Positions 10,738 to 26,100 of a stretch of 64,000 nt of DNA are shown piece after piece. The notes beneath the pieces were generated by a model. That model searched no databases and was not told where the DNA came from. It saw nothing but the letters and a program-made list of their open reading frames with translations. Origin of the DNA: Amyelois transitella (Eukaryota > Arthropoda > Insecta > Lepidoptera > Pyralidae); contig NC_083531.1 in NCBI RefSeq assembly GCF_032362555.1, forward strand, positions 1,922,001 to 1,986,000, given 5' to 3'. The position numbers and the translations under genes are program-made. Within the stretch, counting starts at the first letter, position 1, and each line of letters opens with the position of its first letter.

Positions 10738-10996
10738 ACATACATACATACATATCATCACGTCTATATCCCTTACGGGGTAGACAGAGCCAACAGTCTT
10801 GAAAAGACTGAAAGGCCACGTTCAGCTATTTGGCTTAATGATAGAATTGAGATTCAAATAGTGACAGGTTGCTAGCCTGTCGCCTAAAAAATAATCTCAA
10901 GTTAAGCCTATCCCTTAGTCGCCTTTTACGACATCCATGGGAAAGAGATGGAGTGGTACTATTCTTCTTTTTATTGGTGCCGGGAACCACACGGCA
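10738..10996 (-). repeat. SINE-R copy, full length
   Basis: It runs from the CATA tail repeats and CACGTCTATATCCCTTACGG to GCCGGGAACCACACGGCAC. Confidence 0.85.
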
Positions 10997-11140
10997 CGGC
11001 ACTGTATTAATATTATATGTAGATTTATTATTATCACTCTTACCTGCGACGTTTTACCTTAACGTCACAAGCCTATTTACATATAATCTGCCCATTATAT
11101 AATTCTAGTATTAACATATAGTTATAACTATATATTTCAG

Positions 11141-14100
11141 CATAGCCACATCAGTGGTAAATGCTCATATACCTGACCACTATGAAAAGTGGGCGGAACC
11201 AGATGGCGGGCCGGAATACCGTAAGTAATCTATATATGTAATACCTTTTTAACATATAATACCCTTTTTAAATATATAATACTTATTTTTAAATACAGGG
11301 TGTTTGGTAAATCGCGTTATATATTTTAAGAGGGCACTGAGTATCTGACTCTCGTGCCAAATAATTAGAAAAAAAAAATAAGAAAAAAAAATATCTTATT
11401 TATCCAACAAAAACAAGAAGTGTGTCGATCCTTGCGGGCGGCGAAAATTTGAACAAGACGAGTCGCCAGCGCAGCGATGCGGATAGGGAGCCGCCCGTCT
11501 CGCTGAATCCGCTTAGCGAGCGCAAGGCGTCCAAACATGCTAAAACTTTTGATTTATTTAATTTTAACATACATACATACATAAAATCACGCCTCTTTCC
11601 CGGAGGGGTAGGCAGAGACTACCTCTTTCCACTTGCCACGATCTCTGCATAGTTGCATACTTCCTTCGCTTCATCCTCATTCATAACTCTCTTCATGCAA
11701 GCTCGGCGGTTTCTGGTACTTTTGACCTGACCCTTTACCAGGACGTCCTTAATTTGATCAAGATACGTTCGTCTAGGTCTTCCCACTCCGACCTTTCCTT
11801 TTTATTTAATTTTTAATACTCATAATAAGTAACTATTTTGTCAGTTTTATATTTTGTAAAGTTAAGCGTGCTCATGATTTATAATGTCCGCGATTTACCA
11901 GACACATATATCCTATCCCACTTAATATTATAAATACGAAAGTTTGTATGTCAGGATGACAGTATGGATGTTTGTTACTCTTTCACGCAAAAACTACTGA
12001 ACCGATTACGATGAAATTTGGTATGTGGGTAGCTGAAGACCCAGAATAACATATAGGCTACTTTTTATCCCGGAGTTCGTGTAGGATTGATAAGGTTTCC
12101 ATGCGGACGAAGTGGCGGGCGGCCTCTGGTATATACATATAAAGACGAAAAACACTCACTCACTCACTGATTACGAAATCTCAAAAACTTTTGAACGGAA
12201 CTTTTGATTCAATAATACGCTATACTACTTTCATTGCAATAAGGCCTTTTTTATGTCAATAGAGAGGCACTCAATTTATTTTGTGTCATCATTTTATGTA
12301 CAGATTTAGGCTCACAGACTGCAAGATTGAGCATTGACAACAGTCTTGAGAGGCTGACTGCACTGAGACAAGTGTTGACTGAAAATTATTTGGACGCGTA
12401 CATCGTGCCCACAGCGGACGCGCATAATGTGAGTATTTATTACATACATACATATGGTCACGTCTATATCCCTTGCGGGGTAGACAGAGCCAACAGTCTT
12501 GAAAAAACTGAATGGCCACATTCAGCTTTTTGGCTTAATGATAGAATTGTGATTCAAATAGTGACAGGTTGCTAGCCCATCGCCTAAAAAAGAATCCCAA
12601 GTTTGTAAGCCTATCCCTTAGTCGCCTTTTACGACATCCATGGGAAAGAGATGGAGTGGTCCTATTCTTTTTTGTATCGGTGCCGGGAAGCACACGGCAC
12701 CAAGTAAGTATTTATTTTCGACTACAAAAACTATACAACCATACATACTTACAACCAGTGTAAAGCAGAGTTATGGTCATGTCATGGCTTAAACCTGAGT
12801 TGAATTTTTAGGTAGAAATAAGTTAGAATAAGATTTTTAACGTTTCGATTTTATGCTCCAAAAATAGCTTCGCTCGCTCGAGTTTAGTCACGTCACCCAC
12901 AGAAGAATACAGTTTTTTCGCATAATCTTAGTTGCCAATATCCATGGGAAAAAGATGAAGTGTTCCTATTCTTTTTTCTTTTGGTGCCGGGAACAACAAG
13001 GCACATATCTGTATTTTTTTTTGTCTTCAGTCTCTCCGCTCTTTTGTACGTCAAGCCAAGATTTTCTTCTTTTCTGGGTAAATTATCACGCACGTCTTGT
13101 TTCAGTCGCAATACATAGCTCCGTCAGATGCCCGCCGAGTCTGGATATCCGGTTTGGCGGGCTCCTCCGGCACGGCGGTGGTGACCGACACCCAGGCGCT
13201 GCTGTGGACTGACAGCAGATACTTTACTCAGTTTTTTATGCAGGTGGACACGGAGCATTGGCAGCTCATGAGGCAGGGTAGGTTCATTTATCGCTATGCA
13301 ATAAAAAAAAATATAGGTTAGGTTTTTATTTTATTTTATTGCATTGTGTCTTTTGACGCAAGTGTATTTTTTTTTATTATTTTCTCTTGCCCTCTTGAGT
13401 TGTACGTGAGTGTGTATAGGTACGAGAAAAAAAACCTAACCTAAAATAGGCTCTCTGAGTTAAGGTAACGGTAAGGGTTTTTGTTTTTTTATTGACTGGT
13501 ATTTTAAATCGCAGGTCTTTTTTTGGAAATTTTCTCAAGCCATCTATGTTGTTTGGCATTCATTTGATACAACTGAAAACAGTAGACTAGCGGACATGCT
13601 TGCTTTTTAATATAGGTTAGGTTAGGTATATAATATAAATTTAACTACTACATTTTATACTACCTATATTCCAGGTATAGACCCACCCATCAATAACTGG
13701 TTGGCCCAGAACTTGACCGCAAACAGCAGGGTTGGAGTGGACCCTACTACCTACACGCGCACTGCTTGGAACTCTTTGCAGGTATATGTTCTTTCTTATA
13801 TCTTCCTCATTTATTGAACTTCTTTGCAGGTAATTTCACTTATCTCAGTTGCACCCTCTGCTGTTCTTCTTTTGAGCCCAGGGACCGCTTTTCTCGTTCT
13901 CTCTCTAACTATTCTCTTTTTCATATCTGCATGATCCCAGTTGCACCCTCTGCTGTTCTTCTTTTGAGCCCAGGATCCGTTTTTCACGTTCTCTCTCTGA
14001 CTATTCTCTTTTTCATATGTGCATGTTCCCAGTTGCACCCTCTGCTGTTCTTCTTTTGAGCCCAGGGACCGCTTTTCTCGTTCTCTCTCTAACTATTCTC

Positions 14101-17100
14101 TTTTTCATATCTGCATGATCCCAGTTGCACCCTCTGCTGTTCTTCTTTTGAGCCCAGGGACCGCTTTTCTCGTTCTCTCTCTAACTATTCTCTTTTTCAT
14201 ATCTGCATGATCCCAGTTGCACCCTCTGCTGTTCTTCTTTTGAGCCCAGGGACCGCTTTTCTCGTTCTCTCTCTAAGTATTCTCTCTCAAATCTGCATGA
14301 TCTCAGTTGCACCCTCTGCTGCTGTTCTTTTCGGCTCAGGGTCTGCTTTTCTTTATGGCTTTATGATGGAATTGAGATTCAAATAGCGACAGGTTGCTAG
14401 CCCATCGCCTAAAAGTAGAATCCCAAGTACAATGTAGGTACTTAATTGTAATATTTATGATCTATGCGGCTGTAATAGAAATCAGTGGACAACAAAATGC
14501 CTCACACATACGAAACTGTGGCAACTTTAATACCATATTTTAAGGAAATAAATTAGAATTAGAATTCTAAAAAACAACGTGCTCTTCCTATCTTCGCACG
14601 TTCCCAATTGCACCCTTTGCCGCTTCGGGGCTTGGGATCCGCTTCACGACAAATCTTCATTATTAATTTAACACCCTTCATTTGTTGAAGGCGACACTGT
14701 CATCCGCTAACATAGAGCTAGTAGCGACACCAAATAACCTGGTGGACATCGCGAGAACTAACATCGGGGATCCCCCGCCGGGAAGACCTAACAATGATCT
14801 GATTGTATTGCCTGTGGAGTTTTCAGGTAGGTGGAAGTAATTGTGGTCAAAAGTACCCGAAACCGCCGAGCTTGCATGAAGAGAGTTATGAATGTGGATG
14901 AAGCGAAGGAAGTATGCAGAGATCGTGGCAAGTAGAAAGAGGTAGTATCTGCCTACCCCTCCGGGAAAGAGGCGTGATTTTATGTATGTATGTACGTATG
15001 TATGGAAGTAATTCAAATAAACGCACATTAGTTTCATTGCCAACCGATGCCCTTGTGATGAGGGAAAACGTCGTGAGGAAACCTGCACATTCAGGCGACT
15101 GTATGTTTAACAAAATGATCCAATACGGGTTAGGTTACTCTGCAAAGGTTATGGTGGTCAGATGGGAGTCGCTTCGTGTAAAAACCTGACTTGCGAGAGT
15201 CCAGGATTTACGCTCAACAGCTTACCCCGGGCTCCTCTCCAGAGTGGTGAGGATGCAACCGGGACTATAGCCAAAAGGAAGGAAGAATATCTGTTATATA
15301 TGTTCAAAGAAGTTTGAAATGTTATACAAACTCCTTGTTAGATCCTTGTTTATCTGTGGTGCGGCGTCCCATGCGCGCGCATCTTGAAAATACATGGCAT
15401 TCGTGTCCAAGCTATCCTGTGGTTTTATTGCATGAATATTTATAAATATCTATAAAAGTGCCGTGTGGTTCCCGGCACCAATACTTATAAAAAAGAATAG
15501 GACCACTCCATCTCTTTCCCGTGGATGTCGTAAAAGGCGACTAAGGGATAGGCTTACAAACTTGAGATTCTTTTTTAGGCGATGGGCCAGCAACCTGTCA
15601 CAATTTGAATCTCAATTCTATCATTAAGCCAAACAGCTGAACGTGGCCATTCAGTCTTTTCAAGACTGTTGGCTCTGTCTACCCCGCAAGGGATATAGAC
15701 GTGACCATATGTATGTATCTATAAATATATCAATATTATTTTGGTTTGCAGGTAGGCTGGCGAGCCACAAAATAACAGAATTGTCGGATTTAATGTTGGA
15801 TCGTGGCGCTACAGCGTTGGTCTTGACTGCTCTAGATGACATCGCGTGTAAGTTATTTATATTAATCTATACATCTATACATATAATATAAAAAAATATA
15901 TATAAGTAGGTACTAGCTGTTGCCCGCGACTTCGTCCGCGTAAATACAGAGTTGAATCTGTAAAAATGTGGTCTCTGCCTACCCCTCAGGGAAAGAGGCG
16001 TGATTTTATGTATGTATATAGATAATAAAACAGTAAAAAATATTTTGTCTGTACATTAAGTATTTTTGACTGAAATGGATAGATGGACTTAGAATTAGAA
16101 TGAATAATAGAAAGCAAAAAAATTTTTTTTTAATGTTATGTCTGTCTGTCTGTATGTATGATCACGCTTATCTCCGAAAGTACTGAACCGATTTACTTAA
16201 AACTTTTTTTAACTCAGAAAAACATTTAAAGGTTGTTTCATCAAAATCGGTTCTCTAAAAAAAAAAGTTATCGTCATTTGAATGAACTCAGGCATGAGTT
16301 TGCGTGCCAAATTGTAGATTCAACTCGAAGTTTACGCGGACGAAGTCGCCGGCAACAGGTAGTACTTATATATTTTTTTATATTTTATGTATTTGGATGA
16401 CCAAAAGCAAGTTTTACAATCATTAGATTTTTAAATATACCTACATTTTATAAAATAACAAAAACTGTTTAAAAAATAAGTAATGCATGAGCCTTCCGAT
16501 TGTTATTTATTTAATTATTATTTATTTATTTACACCAATAATACAACGGAAGTAGTACACCTCTTAAAGAATTTGGCAAGGAATTCCTAATCGTTTATAA
16601 GAAACTTGTATTTTTAGTGCCGTGTGGCTCCCGGCACCAATACAAAAAAAAAATAGGACCACTCCATATCTTTCCCATGGATGTCGTAAAAGGCGACTAA
16701 GGGATAGGCTTACAAATTTGGGATTCTTTTTTAGGCGATGGGCTAGCAACCTGTCACTAGTTGAATCTCAATTCTATCGTTAAGCCGAATAGCTGAACGT
16801 GGCCATTCAGTCTTTTCAAGACTGTTGGCTCTGTCTACCCTGCAAGGGATATAGACGTGACCATATGTATGTATGTATGTATGTATTTTTATTATTTCAG
16901 ACACGTTAAACATCCGAGGTTCGGACATACCGTACAATCCTGTGTTTTTCTCTTATTTAATCATCAGGACTGATGTGGTAAGTAAATTTAAGTTATATAT
17001 CATAAGGGATATAGACGTGATGATATGTATGTATATATGTTTTGTAAACTATAATTTTTCTTTATAATAATAGACTAGCAGCTGTGCCCGCGACTTCGCG

Positions 17101-20100
17101 TATTAGTTATTTTGGGCATCATTGAAGCCCTCAAGGATGAATAGTTTACCCCGTTTATTTTTTTCACTTTTTCCATTATTTCTTCGCTCTTTATAGTTGT
17201 AATGTGATGTTATATAGCCTAAAGCCTTCTTCGATAAATGGTTTATTCAACACAAAAATATTTTTTTCATTTCGAACCTGTACCTAGTTCCTGAGATTAA
17301 TGCGTTCAAACAAACAAACTTTTCAGCTTTATATTATAAGAAGTATAGATTTGTGTGCCTTTAGACTATAGGAATTAGTCCAAATAAGTGTAAACATGCC
17401 TAAAACTAATTTCGTAAGAATCATAAGGGGTTTAAGAAGAAAAAAACCGGCCAAGTGCGAGTCGACTCGCGCGCGAAGGGTTCCATTCCAATACATTTTT
17501 TATTACATACTAGCTGTGCCCGCGACTTCGTCCGCGTGATAGTTTGGTCATCATTGAAGCCCTCAAGAATGAAAAATGTACCCCTTTTTTCACATTTTCC
17601 ATAATTTCCTCGCTCCTAATAGTTGCAGCGTAATGTTAAATAGCCTAAAGCCTTCCTCGATAAATGGTCTATTCAAGACAAAAATAATTTTTCAATTCGA
17701 ACCAGTAGTTCCTGAGATTGGCGCGTTCAAACAAACAATCAAACTCTTCAGCTTTATAATATTAGTATCTGGTTATTAAAATCGACCAAAAAATTGCTTA
17801 ATAATTACTTTTGATGTGTAGGAGATTAAAAAGCAATAAAATTTAAGCAATAAAATTAATCGCTATTTAATTATTTATTTTGTAAGTTAATATATACGAG
17901 TATTTAAAATTTATACGATGCAACAGCATTAAGATCAAAATTTTCAATTAAATAAAATAATACCGTGGTTCCCGGCACCAATAGAAAAAAGAATAGGACT
18001 ACTCCATCTCTTCCCCACGGATGTCGTAAAAGGCGACTAAGGGATTGGTTTATACACTTGGGATTCTTCTTTTAGGCGATGTGCTAGCAACCTGTCACTA
18101 TTTGAATCTCAATTCTATCAAAAAGCCAAACAGCTGAACGTGGCCTTTCAGTATTTTCAAGACTGTTGGCTCAGTCTACCCCGTGAGGGATATAGACGTC
18201 ATGATATATATGTATGTTTGTGTGGCGACATCTCTACGCCACTCGTCACAACATCAAATCAAACAACAACTGTCAATCATCGCGAAGAAATTGACGCGCT
18301 CAACCAATGGCAGTGAAGAATCTAAGACGCGATTTCAAAGATTTCACGGATTGGAGCTATATATACAACCTCCGACACAACATCGTCTGTCTGTAGAAGC
18401 CATCTTCACAGCGAACACCACTGCAGGCGCCGCACCCGCGGCGCCCGTTGACCCCGCAGGAAGAGGAAGACCTCATTAGTGGCCGCCACGGCCACGCTCG
18501 TGACCTGCCTGCCGTTGCAGGCAGCGTAGACATCCGCTGAAGAGGGCCACAATCCCTGAACAGCTACCCCACATTTCCGCCTAACGGCGGAAATGCAGGA
18601 AGACCCACGACGACGACGACATCGTGTGTCGCGCGGTTCCCCAGGCATCACACCTAGCCTGGCGGAAGACCTTCCCTTTGGTGGCGGTCGAGCCGAATCA
18701 TCGCTCCCGCTACATATGTATAAAATAACTAGCTGTGCCCGCGACTTCGTCCGCGTGGAATATTTATTTTGGGCATCATATTTATTTTTGAATGTGGACG
18801 AAGCGAAAGAAGTATGCAGAGATCGTGGCAAGTGGAAAGAGGTAGTCTCTGCCTACCCCTCCGGGAAAGAGGCGTGATTTTATGTATGTATGTATGTATG
18901 TATATTTATTTTTGCAAACATCCTCCTCGGCTTTATCAATTATAGCTGCTAATTGTTATGCGACTTGGCGACGACTTGGCCCACATCATTACCCGTGACG
19001 GAACGGAGACCGTATAGTGAGATGAGAGGCTTTTGCCCAGTAGTGGGATCTTACAGGCTGATATTTTACTTTAAAATAGTAATAAGGGCAATCGAAAGAT
19101 GCGGGGTGAGGGGGGCGGTCAGGCGGTCACGCGTATTAGAAAGAACGCTGGTTCGCCGTATTAAATGTTTCGCTGCAAATTGCTTATAACCACTATATCT
19201 CAAAACCTATTCGTCTGATTTATATACTGTAAATGGCAATTTTAATCTACATGAAAAGCCGAAAGTAATAAACATATTTATTTGGATAAGGATTAATACT
19301 GAATTAAAGAAAATTGGTTTCAAAATAACTTATGTTTATAATGAAAAAATAATCTTAAAAAATGAACATAAAAGTGGTTATTGTAAGTAAACCTTAAGAG
19401 ATAGATATATGCTCTCGCGGACTTTTTTGTGGCAAAAAATGTGTACTTCACATCTTTAGTACATTGTTTTACTATATCTTTGTTGGTTTGCGCAGCGTTC
19501 GCGTGGAAAGCTCGCAGATAGCCGACTTATTCAACTTTCACCGTCATTGTTGACGTTTCCAGTAGGAAATCCGGGATAAAAATGTAGCCTATAGCCTTCC
19601 TCGATAAATAGACTATCTAACAGAGAAAGAATTATTCAAATCGGTTCAGTAGTTTCTGAGATTAGCGCGTTTAAACAAACAAACAAACAAAACAAACTCT
19701 TCAGCTTTATAATATTAGTATAGAAGTATAGATATTATTATTTTCTTTTAGGACGCACCAAACAACGTTATACTATTTTGGGGGACAGGTGTGCTGCCCA
19801 GTGAAATAACGGAGCATTTGTCTTCAGAAGGACTGCAGATTGAAACCCGGCCGTATGCTGACATATTTAATTATCTGTCTGAATTCTCTGTGAGTGGGTA
19901 CTTGCAACATTTAGCTGTTTTAGTGTTTGTGCTAGGAGGAAGAAGTGTTTCTTACTTGAATTCCTCGCGGGAAGACAGCTGTGGCCACGTATCTTGATCA
20001 AATTAAGGACGTCCTGGCAAAGGGTCAGGTCAAGAGTACCCGAAACCGCCGAGCTTGCATGAAGAGAGTTATGAATGCGGATAAAGCGAAGGAAGTATGC

Positions 20101-23100
20101 AGAGATCGTGGCAAGTGTAAAGATGTAGTCTCTGCCTACCCCTCGGGGAAAAAGGCGTGATTTTATGTATGTATGTATTGTTTGTGAGGTGCGTATGTCA
20201 ACGGGACAGACAGACAGACAGACGAACGGCCTGAACTGTAAAGGTTTTAGAGTAGGCTGCAGTCATATTAATAAATAGGTAATTTATAGGTGCCGTGTGG
20301 TTCCCGGCACCAATACAAAAAAGAATAGAACCACTCCATTTCTTTCCCATGGATGCCATAAAAGGCGACGAAGGGATAGGATTCCATACTTGTGATTCTT
20401 GTTTAAGGCGATAGGCTAGCAACCTGCGACTATTTGGATATCAATTCCATCATTAGCATTAGCCGAGCAGCTAAACGTGGCCATTCAGTCTTTTCAAGAC
20501 TGTTGGCTCTGTCTACCCCGCAAGGGATATAGACGTGACCATATGTATGTATGTATTATTTTAAAAATATTTTATCTTAGTATTAAATGATATTTGATTG
20601 CAGAGTGAATTACCACCGAGCAGTGTCATATGGCTGCCTGACAGTGGGAGCCACGCTATATATACTGCGGCAGAAGCAGTGAGTGGGCCAATATATTAAA
20701 TTAATATCTTTTTTACTTATATTTAATCAGTTTATTTTTAACATCAATATTACAATAGTTCTTCGACTAATAATAATCAAATTTTTGAATTTCTAACGTC
20801 GTCTATTATTAATATTAAATTAATATCTTTTGTTTTATGTTTAAAACATCCATATTATTACCATTGTTCTTAATCTAATAATAGCTAATAAATTAAATTA
20901 ATATCTTTTTTTATATATTTTTTTTAACATCCATATTATTACATAGTTCTCAATCTTATAATAATCAAATTATTGAATTTCTGAATTTGAACTTCGTCGG
21001 CGCTGCGACGACCTCGTTCAAAATTCAAATTAATTTTTTTTTATTCATTTTCAGACATAACTGTATTATTGTCATATTTTGTTTTTACTTTATTATTGTC
21101 TTTTGGTTGCACAACATTGGTTGTCGACGAATAAATTACTCAAAACTAAATTTACTGCCGCTTCCAAACCGTCAGTGCAGAAGAAGCGGTAACAAACTGC
21201 ACTGCAGCATTTTCCTCAATAACGTCAACTTCACAATTATCCAACTTATATAATAGAAATGTGGACGAGAGAATACATTGTTGTGATTAATTGACTCATA
21301 CGAAATTTAATAAATAAATAAATAATAAGTATATACGGGACAAATTGCACAGATTGAGTTAGCCTCGAAGTAAGTTCGAGACTTGTGTTACTAGATACTA
21401 ACTCAACGATACTATATTTTAGAATAAATACTTATATAAAAAACATCCAAGACCCAGGCCAGTCAGAGAAAGTTCGTTCCTCATCATGCCCTGGCCGGCA
21501 TTCGAACCCGGTACCTCCGGTGACACAGACAAGCGCACTACCGCTGCGCCGTCAATTTAATCAATAAAATATAAAATTTTAATACGGAACGGCAATTTTA
21601 AATAAACTAATATAGGTACAGAGTGTAGGTGTACCTAATTTTGATCTAAGGAGTTTCATATCAAACAACGAACCTTCACGAGGCTCCTGATCTGATTCCC
21701 ACAGGGCAACGCCAGTATCTTATCAACCCTATCTCCAGTCTCGAACATTAAATGTATCAAGAACGACGTAGAACTTAGCGGGTTCAGATCCGCTCATGTC
21801 AAAGACGGAGTTGCTGTGGTCCGCGGGTTGAGATGGATTGAAGAAGCTGTCGCCGCTGGGGAGGTCATAACAGAAATCGACCTGTCTGACAAACTAGCTG
21901 AGTTCAGAAGGTATACTTACATATGGTCACGTCTATATACCTTGCGGGGTAGACAGAGCCAAAAGGCTCGAAAAGAACGGCTGGTTCGGCTCGCGGGCCC
22001 GAAAGCAAAAGATCGGAAGTAGATACGTGCTAAGTTTTTTCACTATAATAATTGTTAAAAGTGATTAAGTGCTGATATATTTCATAAAAAACTGTGCTTC
22101 CATAAAAAAACAAACATTCTCATGCATAAACATAGTGCCAAACCATAAAAATTGTCAATTAAAAAACAAAACAGTTTCAAATCTATCACAAAAAAAGTGA
22201 GAACAACCCTTCGGAATTCATCGCCGTTACCGCGCCAAAAACGACCAACCAATCACCGTGTGAAATACATATTCGCGCGCATCTCGGCGACCAATGTTGA
22301 TTGTCGTTGTACGTAATTACGAAGATTAATAAAAAATCTACCGCAAAAACGACAATGGCTACACAGGGAATTAATTGCGCTGCAGGGTGCGATCAAAATT
22401 TGAAAAATGGAGACTTTTTAAAATGCACTACTTGCCAAGCAAAGTACCATCATGGCTGCCTTAATATGACACTATCTTACTACATAAAAAACAAACACAT
22501 CCTAACCAATACATGGCGGTGCCCTTCATGTGAAAATGTCACAAAAAGAATCAGAAACGACAACACACCCGTTAGTAAACACAGACAATTCCTTTTAGAC
22601 GAGACTACTATGTCGATAGATGAAAATTTACATAATAAAACATTGGACGATTCAATCACACCCCCAAATACACAAAATACACCAAGAGGTATAAAAAGCC
22701 AATGTATTGAGGACCAAAACATTATCACTCTAGAAAAAATTAGTCTTTTACTAGATTCGAAACTTGAAATGAACAAAATATCGATTATATCAGATATAAA
22801 GGCTATATTGACATCAGAAATAAACTCCGCTGTTCTACGATTAAAACAGGAATTCAATGAAAAAACAAACACTTTGCAACACCAACAAAATGAACAGAAC
22901 AAACAAATCTCTGCAATAAGTGAAGAAGTTAAAAAAATAAGTTTAGAAAACGAAAGACTAAAAAAGGAACTTGAAGACTTACAAAAAAAAAACAACATTA
23001 CCTTAGGATTAGAAGATAAGATACAAGAAAAAACTGGACAAATAAGTGACCCGCATAACATGCATGCCTTTGTATTATACGGTCTTACTGAATACTTAGG

Positions 23101-26100
23101 AGAACAGGAATATGAAATCGAATCTAGAATTATTAATGCATTTAAAGACATATTACAGATAGATCTAACAGGGTACATAGAAGAAATAAGACGATTAGGA
23201 AACAGAGGACCACGACGACCTCTGCGTATAGAATTAATAAGTAAACGAATGTCGCAATATATACTTAGAAATGTCAAATATTTTAAAAACACAGGACTAT
23301 ATGTATCGAAGCTACTAGATAAAAAAACACTGGACGACAAAAACAAACATAGAATGACGATACATAAACATAATATGACCCAAAATAATAACACATCAGT
23401 AAGAAGATACACAAGTACGCAGTGCACCACCAGCGTGAGTTCACCAAAAACTAGGACCAGCACCACTCACCTGCCTTCCGGTTCATATCACAACAACAGC
23501 GTCACTATAAACGAGCACATTCCAGCAGCTAACTCACACCGCACATTTCGCGACCACTTGTGAACTAAATGTGATGTTTCAGAATATGCAAAGCCTATGG
23601 AACAAACGAGATATTTTTGAAGCTTTCCTTGATCAATATCAAGACACCTTTCACGCATGCTGTTTATCAGAGACCTTTTTAAATGAAAATAAATTGACGC
23701 TTTTACACTTCAATCGGTATCACGTAGCAACTGCATACTGCCGGCAAACAAAGGCGAGGGGCGGGGTCTGCATAGTGTTGCGGAATGATCTTGTTTATGT
23801 TGAGAGAAAAGATATTAGGGACATGTCAATCGAGTTTCTTGTGGAATTGTGTGCCGTGGAACTAACTGACCATAATGTTATCCTTATCTCATTTTATTGG
23901 AACGACAGACAGATAAACGATTTCTTTATACAATTAGAATTAATATTGAACTATTTGTCTAAAAAATACAGTAAGAAACGCATTGTGCTTGGAGGAGATT
24001 TTAATATTGACATTTTATTAGACGACGTTAATTCCAAAAAACTACTTTTCCTAATGGCGGAACATAATTTGACACCTCAAATAAAAGATCCGACACGGGT
24101 AACAAGCACGTCATCCACTTGCATTGACATAATTTTTACAAATTTTTCTGACTTGAACTTATATGCACAAGTTAGGGATTTTGGATTTTCTGATCATAAA
24201 AGCGTAACTATTAAAACAAATTTACTTATAATTGACAAACCATCAATCTGGCGACGAGAAAAACGTATCTTTGACAATAATAACATACAAAAATTCAAAA
24301 CAGAATTACACAGTATATGTTGGAATGACATCATAAAATATGAAAAAAATATTAACGAAAATTATAATTCATTTAACATTGTTTTAAAAAACATACTTGA
24401 CAAATGCATTCCCAAAAAAACTATAAAAGTTAAATCAAACTTCAAAAAACGCTGGCTTACAAAAGGGATAAAAATATCGTGTAGAAATAAAAGACAGTTA
24501 AAAATTTTGGTAAATAGTTCAAAAAGTGATATCCTAAAAAAATACTATAAAACTTATGAAAAAACTTTAAAGAGGGCGATTATTAAGTCAAAAAAATTTA
24601 ATTATATAAACCAAGTTAAAACATCTAAAAATATTGTAAAATCGATGTGGCGAATTATAAAAGAGAGAACAAATAAAAACACACGAAACCTGCATCAAAA
24701 CATAGAATTGAACATCCATAACAATCTGACGTCGGATCCAAATGCAGTGGTCAACGCATTTAATAAATACTTTGCATCAGTTGGGATGCCTGGTGGCTCC
24801 ACGCAGCCACCAGGCAGGCCCGTACTACATCCCCCAGAAAATTCCATGTTCTTACGACAAATGGATTTATCAGAAGTCAAGAAAATATTGAAACGACTAA
24901 AAAGTAAATATAGTACCGGAATTGACGAGATGCCACCTATTCTTTTTAAACAATGTGCCGACGAGCTTACCCTACCGCTAACGTTGATGATTAATCAATC
25001 CTTTACGGAAGGTGAATTTCCAGACCTCTTAAAAATTTCCCTGATTACACCTGTACATAAAAAAGGGGAAAAAACGGTGACTCGAAATTTCCGTCCTATA
25101 GCAATACCCTGCACAGCTGCAAAAGTTTTTGAGAAAGCAATGTGCATACAAGCCTATAATTATTGTGAAAAATTTAACATCCTTGACGATTGCCAAAATG
25201 GTTTCCGAAAAAATAAATCCACTACACTTGCGACTTTTAAATATATACAAGAAATACTAAACTTATTAAACGATAAAAAATATGGTATTGGAATACTGCT
25301 GGATATGACACAGGCATATGACAGGGTCCAGTACAATATATTATTGGATAAATTACAGGGAGTAGGCATAAGGGGAGTTGCTCTTAATTGGTTTAGATCA
25401 TATTTGCAAAATAGGGAGCAATATGTTGAAATAGAGTATTTTGACTATGATTCGGGAACGATTGTACCAGTCAGGTCAGAAACCGCTCACATGCAGTGTT
25501 CTATTCCCCAAGGTAGTGTTGTCGGATGCTTATTATTTCTTATATATATAAATGACTTACCAAAAATTTTGACTCAGACTTGCATATTATTCGCGGACGA
25601 CGTATCTATTTTAACGCCATACTTAAAAACTTACACAAATTATTGACTGCGTAATATCATGGCTATCCGACCACAATCTTGACATTAATTTTATTAAAAC
25701 AAAAATAATGGAATTTCGACCCTATCAAAAACCCCCTATAAATATAGACTTCACCTATAATGGCATAAAACTAGAATGCGTTAGTAGTTTCCAACTACTC
25801 GGGCTGGTGTTGGACACAAATATAAATTGGAAAGCCCATATTAACAAAATAGCAACAAAATTATCTAAATTCATTTACGCACTCCGAGAACTTAAAAAAA
25901 CGACAAACAAAAACACTGCCTTAACAGCCTATTATGCATATGCATTCTCGTGGCTAATATACGGAATTGTTCTCTGGGGAAATAGCACCGACGCAGATAA
26001 ACTTTTTATCCTACAAAAAAAATGTATTCGGATAATAAATAATGTTCAAGGGACGGATACCTGCAAACCTCACTTTCAAAACCTAAAAATTTTGACTTTA

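Noticed and set aside
13766-14210. Open frames rich in [14 protein letters not shown]
   Set aside because: They are produced by the 92 bp tandem repeat in an intron.
22480-23466. Minus-strand frame of 328 codons
   Set aside because: It is the antisense shadow of LINE ORF1, and its composition (Ser, Phe, Leu, Ile) is typical of a shadow frame.
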